Shown: positions 33,970-45,000 of the stretch, in pieces | Numbering within the stretch: position 1 is the first letter of the stretch | Layout: the number at the start of each line of letters is the position of its first letter | From: Saururus chinensis | Taxonomy: Eukaryota; Streptophyta; Magnoliopsida; Piperales; Saururaceae | DNA: 64,000 bases | Assembly: GCA_035235625.1 (NCBI GenBank) | Contig: CP141145.1 | Coordinates: forward strand, 24,926,563-24,990,562 | Direction: 5' to 3' | The notes under the pieces: generated by a model | The model's input: only the letters and a program-made list of their open reading frames with translations | Database searches by the model: none | Told to the model about the DNA's origin: nothing | Position numbers and translations under genes: made by a program

Positions 33970-35200
33970 CCGGGGCTAGACTGCAAGAGAGTGCATCAGC
34001 GACAATATTTCTGACCCCTTTTTGTACACTAACTCGTAGTCATAGCCCAGCAACTTGCTCACCCACCACTGCTGAGCCGGGGTAGACACTCGTTGATCCA
34101 AAAAATATTTCAACAGTTGGTGGTCGGTATGGATATGAAAGCGGCAGCCCAATAAATACGGACGCCATTTGGCAATGGCGAGGATGATAGCCAACATTTC
34201 CTTCTCATGCACCAACATAGATAAGGAGCGACCAGTGAGAGCCTTACTGAAATAAGCTATAGGGCGGTCATCCTGCAAGAGGACAGCGCCCAAGCCCTTC
34301 TCTGACGCATCCGTCTCCACCACAAATGGCTGACTAAAATCTGGTAAAAGCAAGACCGGGGCAGACGCCATCACCTACTTGAGCCCCTCAAAGGCTGTTT
34401 GGGCTACTGGTGACCATGTGAACACCCCCTTCTTCAACAGTTCGGTAAGAGGACGAGCCAACTCGCCGTACCGATGGATAAACCGACGATAATAACCTAT
34501 AAGGCCAAGAAAACCCCTGAGCGCTCAGACACATGATGGAGTCCGCCAAGATAGCATAGCGGCCACTTTGGCCGAATCAGTAGCAACACCGTTCTGGGAG
34601 ATAGTGTGACCCAAATACTCAACCTGCGGGCTGCCAAAGGAACACTTCGAACTCTTTAGAAATAAGGAGTTAGCACGCAAAATAGAAAAGACCGACCTGA
34701 GATGCTTCAAGTGTTCTTCCCATGAGCTACTGTACACCAATATGTCATCAAAGAAGACCAATACATAGCGACGAAGGAAGGGCTGAAAAATATCATTCAT
34801 GGGAGACTGAAATGTGGAGGGAGCGTTGGTTAATCCAAAGGGCATCACCAAACACTCGAAATGACCATCATGAGTCCGGAATGCAGTCTTGTGCATGTCA
34901 TGAGGCTGCACATGAATCTGGTGATAGCTGAAACGAAGATCGAGCTTACTAAAGACTCTAGCACTTGTCAATTCATCCAACAGCTCTTCAATCACAGGAA
35001 TGGGATACTTGTCTTTGACGGTGATGGCGTTCAAAGCACGATAGTCAACACAAAACCGCCACGAACCATCTTTCTTGCAAACCAACAGTACGGGAGATGA
35101 ATAAGAGCTCGTACTAGGATGAATGATTCCGGATTGAAGCATGTCCGCCACCAGCCGTTCTATCTCCGATTTCTATATGTGAGGGTAACAGTATGGGCGG
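33970..35200 (-). mobile_element. Reverse transcriptase and RNase H region of the gypsy element
   Basis: RT motifs [43 protein letters not shown] and FFDDILVYS (about 34600-35100), then RNase H with ETDASEKGLGAVLLQ and HTDHQLLKYFLDQR (about 34000-34370). Ty3/gypsy type by motif order. Part of a broken element. Confidence 0.88.
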
Positions 35201-35299
35201 ACATTGGCTGGTGCCGCCCCTGGAATAATGAAAATCTGATGGTCATGAGGACGGATGGGAGGGAGTCCCTGCGGCTCTGAAAACAAATCCTCATGTGCG

Positions 35300-35770
35300 G
35301 TCAACAACACCTGCAAATCAAATGGTATCTGTTCCTATGAGACGCCCATAACAACACGCTGTTGTAGAAGAAGTCCCTGAGGAGCAAACCGGAAGAAGGA
35401 GCTCATGTCCTGGGCCAAAAGAAGAGTGCCAGGCCATGACCCCTCCAACTGAACCTGCTGCCCATTAAGCTCGAATTCCATCACCATATCCCAAAAATTC
35501 CACATTACATTCCCCAGTTCCTCCAGCCACTGTACTCCCAAGACGACATCCACCCCCTTTGTGAGTAGCAAGAAAAGGTCAGTAACAAATGTGTTACCCT
35601 GAATCGAGAGGGTAATCTGAGCACACACCCCAACACTCCGGAGATGCTTGCCATCGCCAATCAACACATCAAATGGTTTTGAGTCCGACACCAAACACCC
35701 TAGTCAATGAGCTACCTTATCGTTAATAAAATTATGAGTGGAACCACTATCAATCAAGATAGCTACCTAT
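35300..35770 (-). mobile_element. Protease region of the gypsy element
   Basis: An aspartic-protease-like stretch (VVLGVQWLEELGN near 35510) between the gag knuckle and RT, in the position expected for the family. Weaker evidence than for the other parts. Confidence 0.6.
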
Positions 35771-35779
35771 TCTCTTTTA

Positions 35780-37131
35780 AGGAATCCCTGCACCCACATG
35801 GTGCATGGTGTAAATGCTCCCAAAAAGGCATGAACTAAAATTTCAGGCTGCACATTCTCTGAGATCAAGGATTCACTACCAGCCTGGCTGTCCAAGTCGT
35901 CGTCCATCTCCTCCACAAGCAAGCTGCCCTTAACAGTACATCGGTGTCCGGGAATAAATTTCTCATCACAGCGAAAGCACAACCCCTTGGCTTGGCGTTC
36001 GTCCATCTGGGTGGGGGTGAGATGTCAGACAATTGGAGTGGAGACTGCGGCCGGTTGAGAGGGGTGGCCCTTGGCTGTACTGGTGGGGGAAGCCACCACC
36101 GGATTAGAACTCAGGACAGACCGGGGTGGAGGTCCCAGTCGTCTGCCCCTACGCTGCCGGTTCACTTTTTCTTCTTTGATGCGGGCATGACGCACCACTT
36201 TTCGCATGCTGGCGCAAGGGAAGTGGCGCATTTCTTCTGAGATTTCTGGCTTCAACCCACGTTTGAACGTGCCCACCAAGGCAGTCATCGGCCAGTCAGG
36301 AAGTCTGTTGGCGATCTTCATGAGGTCTGTATAAGATGCACAAACGGTGGTGGTCTGGCGCAGGGTGGACAATATCTCATTGAAGTCCTGAAATTCATTT
36401 GGGCCAAACTGGATGCAGATCTCGTCGAAGAAGGCTGCCCATGTGGGGTAGCGCACTTCTTTCTCAAAGTTCTGGAACCAGACCGATGCGTCACCTTCCA
36501 AGTGCAAGGCAGCGATGTGCAGGAGCTCAGTCTCGGAGTGCGTTCCCTGGTATGAGAAGAACGTCTCCACTTTATACAGCCATTCCACAGGGTCATCATC
36601 ACCATTATAGAGAGGAAACTGTAAACGAGCAAGACGAGGTTCAGCCCCCCCTCGGGGCCCGCCGCGAGGCCCTAGATACTCGTCCTAGAACTGACTGTGG
36701 GGGGGCAGCATCATTGGGGCATTCGCTTGAACACCTGGTATGCCTCGCATGTCCCAGGCCTGGAGTCTCCCCTCTGGCGCTGGGATGCCAGGGCCGAGTC
36801 GTGCAGGACCAGGGAAGACGCTCATGTCAATGCCCACGGCCGTTGGAGGGCAGGAAAAGGTCGGCTCGGGAAGATCGGACAGACCACCCTTCTCCAGAAC
36901 AGTAGGAGGTGGCCCTGGAAGGATGGGCGTTATGCGCCTCAAGGCTTCACCCTTGACTGCGCTCATCATGAGTGATGTCAACTTCTCCAGTGCAGCCATG
37001 ATTTGTTGGAAATCGCTGGCTGTTGCAAGAGTATTGGCCTTCGGGCTGTCCGTAGAAGCAGGCACTGACGATGGTACCTCCTTCTCCGGAGTAACCTCAG
37101 GAACTGCAGCCAATTGCTTTCCTCGAGCCAT
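35780..37131 (-). mobile_element. gag region of the gypsy element
   Basis: Contains the retrotransposon gag core (FFSYQGTHSETELLHIAAL, WFQNFEKEVRYPTWAAF; about 36200-36560) and the CCHC knuckle CFRCDEKFIPGHRC (about 35935-35980). The presumed start, MARGKQLAAVPEV, is near 37131. Part of a broken element. Confidence 0.82.
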
Positions 37132-37163
37132 GTTCGGGGATCGTAAAACTGCGATATCAATGA

Positions 37164-37534
37164 TGTGCCCGATGCAGGCACAATCGATATCTAGAAGAAT
37201 TACACAGAGAAAGAGGAGAAGAAATGGGAGAAACTGGAATTCTGTAATTGCATAACTGTGAAAATAGAGAGGATCGCCCCATATAGGGGACAACCAGTCC
37301 CCTAGGGAGTTGCGCCAACCCAACCCAAGGCCAGCCTAATTCCCTAGGAATGCATGCCAGTTAGTGGTTTGAGTAACCCTGGCCACTAATTGAACCAACC
37401 CAAATTACATCTAAATATCCATAATACTAACTACTACAATAACAAATCATCCAATACAATTATGAAAACAATAAAATAAAGCCTAAGCACTAGTCATTCG
37501 CGAAACTGGTCGAGTCTGAACATCATGCACAACA
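37164..37534 (-). repeat. 5' LTR of the gypsy element
   Basis: 371 bp, same ends as the other LTR. Just inside it, on the - strand, the sequence TTGATATCGCAG resembles a methionine-tRNA primer site (TGGTATCAGAG) only loosely. Confidence 0.88.
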
Positions 37535-37542
37535 CTTCGTTA
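37535..37542. repeat. Target-site repeat, right of the gypsy element
   Basis: CTTCGTTA, identical to 32088-32095. Confidence 0.8.
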
Positions 37543-39046
37543 CCAATGTCCTTCCCGGTACTTTCCATTACAGTCTTAATTTTTTCCTTAATAAAATCTC
37601 ATGCACTTTGAGGCGTTGATTAAAGTCCATCTTAAGTTGTTTTATCTTCGACCATCATGTGTGATGATTTCTTATGTGATGTATAACAATTCATGGCTTA
37701 ATTCATAAACCAATTATGAATCAAGCTCACCTTTATTTTGATCTCTCTGAAAAAACCGTGGGTGAAGGTAACAAACTCTTTCACACACACATATTTACAA
37801 TATAAAAAAAAGGTAACTTCAAAGTCAACTTGTGATTAAAAAGTACTCCATTAATCTTATATTAATAACTACATTTAAAAATAATAATTTTTATTTAATA
37901 ATAAAACTCACATCTAAGAAAAAGAAAAATAAGCTTAAATTTTTTTTTTTAAGTACCTAACTACTTAATTTAAACAAAATAGAACTATTAATATAGAATA
38001 AATATTTTTTCCAAAAAACACTTTAATTTAGGACAAAGGCAATTTTTTTATACAATTATTCTATTTGGCCTTTTACTCTATTTGTGACTGGGAGGTAGAG
38101 ATTAACATGGAGCCATGATATTTTAGTTCTTATCTCACTTATGGTTATGTACCAGCTCCTTTTCAGTTCTAATTCCAATCTCGGTTTCAGTTCAATTCTT
38201 GGCATCTATTGGTTCTAGCTCGACCCAAACCAAAGGCACATACTTCATGCCATATTTATAGCTCCATTTCCAAAAAGGTAAAACCCAATATTAATAGCTC
38301 CATTTGGATCAGTTTAAGTGGTTGGGCACTTAAAACGACATCTTAAATGCTCAATTTCCTATTAGCTGTGGGGCTCACCATCCAATTAAAATCACTATTG
38401 TTTCAAATAAAACAATATTTCACGGAAGGAATAAAAGTAACATTACATGCATTCCCCCCTGCATGCTGAAGTTCCAACCAAATAATGATTGAACTAGACT
38501 CGTACATAATGGGCCCGGATACACAATCTTTCAGCATTTCTGTCACAAGTACTTAAAAATATCAACACCGAATGTCTATTCTGATACTGCCAAATTGGAA
38601 CGCTACTTATGTCATGCATCATGACTTGCAAATAGCATTTGTAAGATGATATTCACTTCATGTAGTACGTAACAAGCATTCAGCTTTTAAATATACCAAT
38701 GAGCACAGTTCAACTGCGCTGCAGGCTAAGATGATATATGATTCCGTCAATATTGTCATGGTTATGCATTACAAATGCATTGTTCAATCAATATTCTCCA
38801 AACCGATACGAGATATTTTCAATTGTCAAATGCATTTGCACTGCTCAAATGACACTGTTACCTTTAAATTGCAGGTCCATTAAGAAAATTCACTCTAGTG
38901 TGGTTTGTATGCCTGTTACCAGATGAGGCAGTCATATCAACAACTAAGCAACCATTTGAGGCAGTTATATTAGCAACACAGCAAACATGAACTGAACTCA
39001 AATCCCAAAAACAATGGATCAGAGTTAAATTTCTAATTCCATCACA
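37543..39046. other. Intergenic DNA and 3' side of the FDM gene, with a decayed Stowaway MITE
   Basis: 37847-38036 resembles the Stowaway group here (CTCCATTAATCTTATATTAA at the left, TTTAATTTAGGACAAAGG at the right) but its ends are worn. About 38880-39046 should be 3' UTR of the FDM gene on the - strand. No other gene seen. Confidence 0.5.
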
Positions 39047-42000
39047 TCATTTCTTGCGTTTGTTGATCTTCCATTGCTTGAGAATGTAGGCAATTGCTTC
39101 TTTCAGTGTTGCTTTCCTATTCTCCTTATTATGCCAAATTTCAAATACGCAATACCGCCCACTTGGATTATACTCGTTAAGCTGCAATAAAGCAGCAGTA
39201 ACTGCTGTGTACACCTCATCACCCCACAGCTCTCTTAGGTCTTTCAACTTTTCATCATCCTCATCAATGATTTCCTGCATCCCATTATCATTATTGCATA
39301 GTTATAATCTAAAAGAAATTGCAAACACAACCAAAACATAGAATTCCAACAAATGCCTGAGTGTCATGATCCACCCAAGTTTGTTTGAACTTCAGGAAGA
39401 ACACTCATAAGTGGCACAAGAATTCTTAGATCCATGACAGATACTTTTTCCACATATAACACAATTGTTTTATTTATTCTAGAAATTGGCAAAGTTAACA
39501 ATTTCCTCCTGCTTAAATATTAAAAATTAACCACACAATACCTTCCCCCAAACCCTTCCTACACCCCATACCTCCCATCCATAAACAAACAATTTTATGT
39601 TTCAAACAGAAACATACATAATGCCAGTTCGCAGCAGCAGAATGCCCTTGTATAATTTTTTTTCTTATTCCAAAACACAGCAGCAACCTTCATATCATTA
39701 CTAAAGTTGCAATAGTGCAGAACCCAATGGGTCTGAACTGTAAGAGCACAGCCAAAATACTAATCCAGTCACTACAGAAGGGTTTTGAAACTTATCAGAG
39801 ATGCACTACACTTGTTATTTTTCAATTTCACTAATAGAGAAAGGATAAAGCCATCAACAAAATCCAGCAAGTACCAAATGCTATAAGATTTTGAAGTCTC
39901 GGACTCATCCACCATGAGTTCGACGTCAATAGCACATTTCCCTCCTCAATTTTCTTCGACCTTTCACAATAATGAGTGGCTAGACAACATAGCATTCATC
40001 TGTGATGCAGAACAGAAGGTCAATTTGATGGCCCAATCCCATGGAATACAAAGCTCCTGAGTTAACTCTGGACTTGTTAACCAAGTTGTGGGCTTTCAAT
40101 TGCGTGGGCTTGGCCCATCAAATTGCACAAATATGCAAGTTCAAATACTAGCCACTTTTTAGACCATACACGTACAAATGCGTGATATACACTCAAAATT
40201 TTTAGGTCAACCTACGCCAAAAAAATACAGAGACAAGTCCCATGCACAGGGGAAGAGCCAGAACTTTGAGTGGCCAACCTACTGTGACTTTGTTTTTACT
40301 CTTTTCTAATGTTCTATGTTTGTGAATTAATATGTATTGAGAAAAAAATATTTGCGAAGGATATATTGTCTATTAATATGATTTGTTTACAAGTGTATTC
40401 TATTTTAGGAAGCCTACCCATCGGATATTAATCAAATATTGCAAATTTGATGAACACTAATTCTATTCATTTACAACAATGCAATGAACCATATTCAAGA
40501 AAATAAGAATATTTCTAGCACTATAGCTTAACTCTATGAATATAAATAAATTTCAATATGAGGTATTAACAAGGATTACAAAAATTGAATTGCTGATCTG
40601 CATCAATATGTGAGAGGGAAACTTATTAAAATAATAATATTAAAAAATTATTTATCAAAATGTTGGAGAGAAATATATTTATCAAAATGGTGTTCCAGCA
40701 TGCCACGCAGGTGCCAACGTGGCAATTGGCACCTCCACGGCCTTTTTGCATCTTCTCTGCCATTCTCTCTTGTCTCTCTTCATCTGGGCCACTTCTATAT
40801 CATACTACGCATAGACAGAGACAAACTCTCCTATGGCCATGCTCATGCTCTGGCCACTGCACCCGCAAGGCCTGAGACAAGTATGGCCTTGGGAGTTCTG
40901 TTCACTGCCCCCAACTACCATGAGAGAGGCAATGGAGACAAGGCCGTCACTGGCTCCAAATAGAGCTACACAAAGCCACTGGGCACAAGCCATGTAGTCC
41001 AACTGGGGAGGGTAAAGCGATCAAGGACGCCTCTAGGCTGGCTCTCCCGTGGGTGGTCTGGTCAGGATCATCAGGTGGGAGAGGTCTTTAGTTGTGGAGG
41101 AGTTTGTCGAGGTTGGAGAGGTGGGTGCAGTGCAGGGTGCAGAGGGAGGATTCTGTGGATGAGTGGAAGTTAAGCATAGTGGAGCTGAGATGGAAGAGGC
41201 GGTTCGGAGTAACTAGTTCTGAGGAAGCCGGGATTCCATGCATCCACAGCATGTGGGGATTGGTCTGAGACTGCGACTTGCATGTTTTGCTCCATAACGT
41301 AACCTTCTTCTTCTGCTTCTTCTCCTTCCTTCCTGATATCTCTTTCTCTTTTACTCTCAAAATCACAGTATGGAGTTGCCAATGCCAGTCACCACCCCGA
41401 ACCTCTCCTCATGAATGCCATTTGCACCTCACCAAGCTGGCGGCTAAGGCCGAGCAGTACCAAGACACCCTCATGGAGAGCCTCTTGGCAATGACCCCCA
41501 CCAACAGCCAAGCCTACGGGGGAGTTGTGCCACGTCCTTTCCGTGGCTTTCAAGAACGTTGTGGGCACCAACCGTACGGCATGGCATATAGTCTTTGGGG
41601 TTGAGAAGGAGAGGGAGGAGCGCCAAGAGGACCAGCTTTTAGGTCTCGCCCAAAAGTACCGGGTTCAAGTGGAGAAGGACCTGTCCTACGTCTACAACCG
41701 GGTACCCGGGCTAGTCAATTTCCACCTCCTCCCATCCGCGGCCTCCAGTGAGGGAAAGGTCTTCTTCTTGAAGATGAAAGGCGACTCTAACAAGTACTTG
41801 GCCAAGTTCAAGTAAGGAGCCAATACCATGCGTGCTTATAATGCTGCTCAGGTTTTTGTTCTTTTTAGCTATTTGGCCGTCCATGTTTTTGTTTTGGTTT
41901 TTTTTTTTGCAATAGTGGGTTTGATGAGTTTGTGTGTAATTTGTGAATAATGTTGTCGAGGCGGAGTTGCTGGCAGCACATCCATACACACTGGGGCTGG

Positions 42001-45000
42001 CTCTTAACTTTAGTGAAAATGACAAAATCAAGCAAAATTATAAAAAAAAGTCTCGCAGGTGCAGTTGTCATGCTAGCACCTGAATGGCATGTCAAAACAC
42101 CATTATGATAAAATGTTTTTCTCTATCCAACATTTTGATAAATATTTTTTAAATAAATTTCCCCATGTGAGAAAACAGTAGCCACATTTCAGACCATACG
42201 TGTACAAGTGCTTGATATGCACTCAAAACTTTGAGGTTAACGTATGCCAAACTAGAAGAAAAGACATGTCCCATGCAATATCCTAATGCTCAGTGAAAAT
42301 ATCTTATTCTCCGCTGATTTCTTCTAAAATTATTGCTTAATTCATAAGAAACTTCTGATTTCCTATCTCTGCTCTATTAAAATGCAATGAATGAAAGAAA
42401 ATACAGTAGCTGACAACTTTAAGCATGAAAGACACGAAGAGAAATTACTACTTTTATCTATTAATAAAAGATAAGATGTAGGTCATTGTCAGCATTAACA
42501 GAAGTAACTATTTAACCTACAAAAGCTTAAATCAGCAAAATTCAATTAGTTGTTCCAATTTCAAATTGTATGATCATATCCAAGTGATGATCAATGTTCA
42601 ACTGCATGTATACAAATGAACATACCTTAGGTTCTCCATTAGTAGTGATGACTTTGAAAGGGTGCCATCCTGGGTCACGAAGGTTTTCATCCCACAAAGA
42701 GCACATCTCTATAGCTTTGAGTGCAGCTTCATCAGCAGGAAATTTCCTTTTACATGCCATATGGAAAGGTTTATTATCAAGCTCTCCCATTCTTTTAATT
42801 CCTATTACAGTCACAGGTCGCCCACCTAATGTATCTTTCAAACCCTTCAAAATTAAAGAAGGAAAAAGTTAGCAGGAATAATGACCTCTAGAACTCATCA
42901 GCCTAGGAAAAAGATCATCCAATGCGTACTTAACTTTGAATTTATATAGAATAAAATATATACCTCAATCAATTCCTTCCGAGCTTCTACCAAGTCATCA
43001 TTGCTCTGCCGCTCCTTCACAATCAGAGCTTGATTAAGAAGCTCTAAGTGCTCCATTTCTCCTTCTTTTTCTTTGAGCTCTGCCTTCAGATCTTCCATCT
43101 TTTTCTGAATAGATCCATCAACGCCTCCCATATGTTTCATTACCTCCAACTTACCTTTGAGTTGCTCAATGTTTAGTTCTAACTGTTGCTTGGCATCCAG
43201 CTTCTTTTCCAACATAAGCATTTCCTCTAAAACTTGCTTTTTCACTCGCTGTAACATTTTTGAAAACGAGTGACCAAAGAAAAGATGAAAATCATTTCAT
43301 AGTAATGTATCTTTTCCAAAAGAAAAAAAAAATACTAGTAACAAAAATTCAAGTGCACCTTCTGCTCTTCTACAAGTCTCAGGACATTTTCATCAGCCCT
43401 TTGTTGCTCCAAAGCAGCCTTATGAAGAGAACTATTCTTTGCAGCATTCTGTAAACAAAAAAGGTTATATGTCAGTATCAAGCATGATAATGAAATTATC
43501 AACCCATGCATCTTCCCTACTAAAACATCTCTGAAACCGAAACGCCAGCTGCTGTCCATCTTTGAAATGCAGCCAACAAAAGGAAGGAGAGAGTGGCCAC
43601 ACAGTCGAAGCAGCATATCATGCAGCATCTAAACTGATCCCAATCAACTAATACTACAGGAGTGGTGAAATGGAGAGTGTAACTGATGCAGAATAAAGAA
43701 CTACTTAAAGTTATTAAAGTTTTTTAATAATAATTATTAGGTTAATATTGTCTTTACTTATTATTGGGCATTTTAGTCATTAGATTTATGTTTAAGTTAT
43801 ACTATAGAAGGCCTTCAAAACTAAGAATTACATATGCTTTGAAGGCCTTATATAGTAAAGGTTAAACATAAATCTAATGACTAAAATGCCCAATAATAAG
43901 TAAAGACAATATTAACCTGAAAATTATAATTAAAAGACTTAAATAACACTAAGTAGTTCTTTATTCTGCATCAGTAACTCTTTAAATTTGCTTCTGTACT
44001 CATCTTCTGTATCCCCTTTTGTGCTTAACGATATTTTGGGATTCAGCCCACTTACCAAGAAAAAAAAAGATAATGCAGGTGTCGATTCCTGCATATGCAA
44101 AGATATTGAGTCCTAATATCTTGATCAAGCAGATAAAGCTCCATCAAACAGCCATATAGTTGTAGACAAAATTACACCCAGAATCAAATTATCATCTCTT
44201 AGATAATTACAAATATAAGCAATGCTATATAATGGCTTCAAATGTCATGCCATTCCTTTTCTGAAGTAACTTCTACAAAGGGACATAACAACTGCAATAT
44301 ATAACTAAAGACGAGAGAATTTTTTTGCCAAAGAAATTAATGCACACAAACTACTAAAAACAGAAGCTTTTCACCAGCGTTTTCTCTTCATCAAGTTTTT
44401 TTCTTTGATGCTCATTCTGAGCTTCTCTCAGATCCAATTCCCGGCTCATCGCTTCCAGTTCCTGTTGTCTTACTTCCAGTTGCTTCCTCTGCCTTTCATT
44501 CTCCTTACAGATCTTCTGTAAGTGGCACTTGGCATTATATTGCAACTTCCTAATTTCTGAAGTAAGTGGAAAATATTAGCAACTACAAGCCTCAAAAGGG
44601 TTGTACCAAGGCATTACCAAAGTTGATTTTTTTTTCATGTTAACGTTAAAAAACAGTTGAAACACAACAGATAACTTAAATCAGCCATGCATCAAGTGGC
44701 AAGTATAATGGTCCCAGGCAGTGGCCAGGGAATTCCTGCGCCATCTAAATATGCTTGACCGTAACCAATCAGTAATGCAACAATCTACAATTACACATTT
44801 AAGGGCGATTTCACAAACACGGCAAAGTTAAAATAGCAGCAACTGCCAGCTAATAGAAACTATATATCAGTACATGAGAAAAACCAAAAAATGTAAAGAG
44901 AATGTTCTAATACTCAGAAAATATTTGGCATTAATGATAACTTCTGCGAACTTGTCTATTTCCAAGACCTTTTTACATCAGTTACCGTTGTAACTTTTGA

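Larger units (their letters stand above)
32096..37534 (-). mobile_element. Ty3/gypsy chromovirus (Reina-like), complete in layout but broken
   Basis: A fossil 5.4 kb long with two LTRs, flanked by the direct repeat CTTCGTTA. On the - strand the parts come in the order gag (nucleocapsid knuckle CFRCDEKFIPGHRC), protease region, reverse transcriptase (FFDDILVYS), RNase H (ETDASEKGLGAVL), integrase (H-H-C-C finger and DDE core) and a C-terminal chromodomain. Short LTRs, small total size and the chromodomain fit the Reina clade. The coding region is interrupted at several points (roughly three to five), so it is not active. The LTRs differ at about 34 of 371 aligned positions by hand count (about 9%), mostly transitions, which suggests an insertion some millions of years old. 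Confidence 0.9.

Noticed and set aside
36399-37255. Open frames on the + strand across the gypsy gag region
   Set aside because: Shadow frames opposite the gag region; no domain on this strand.
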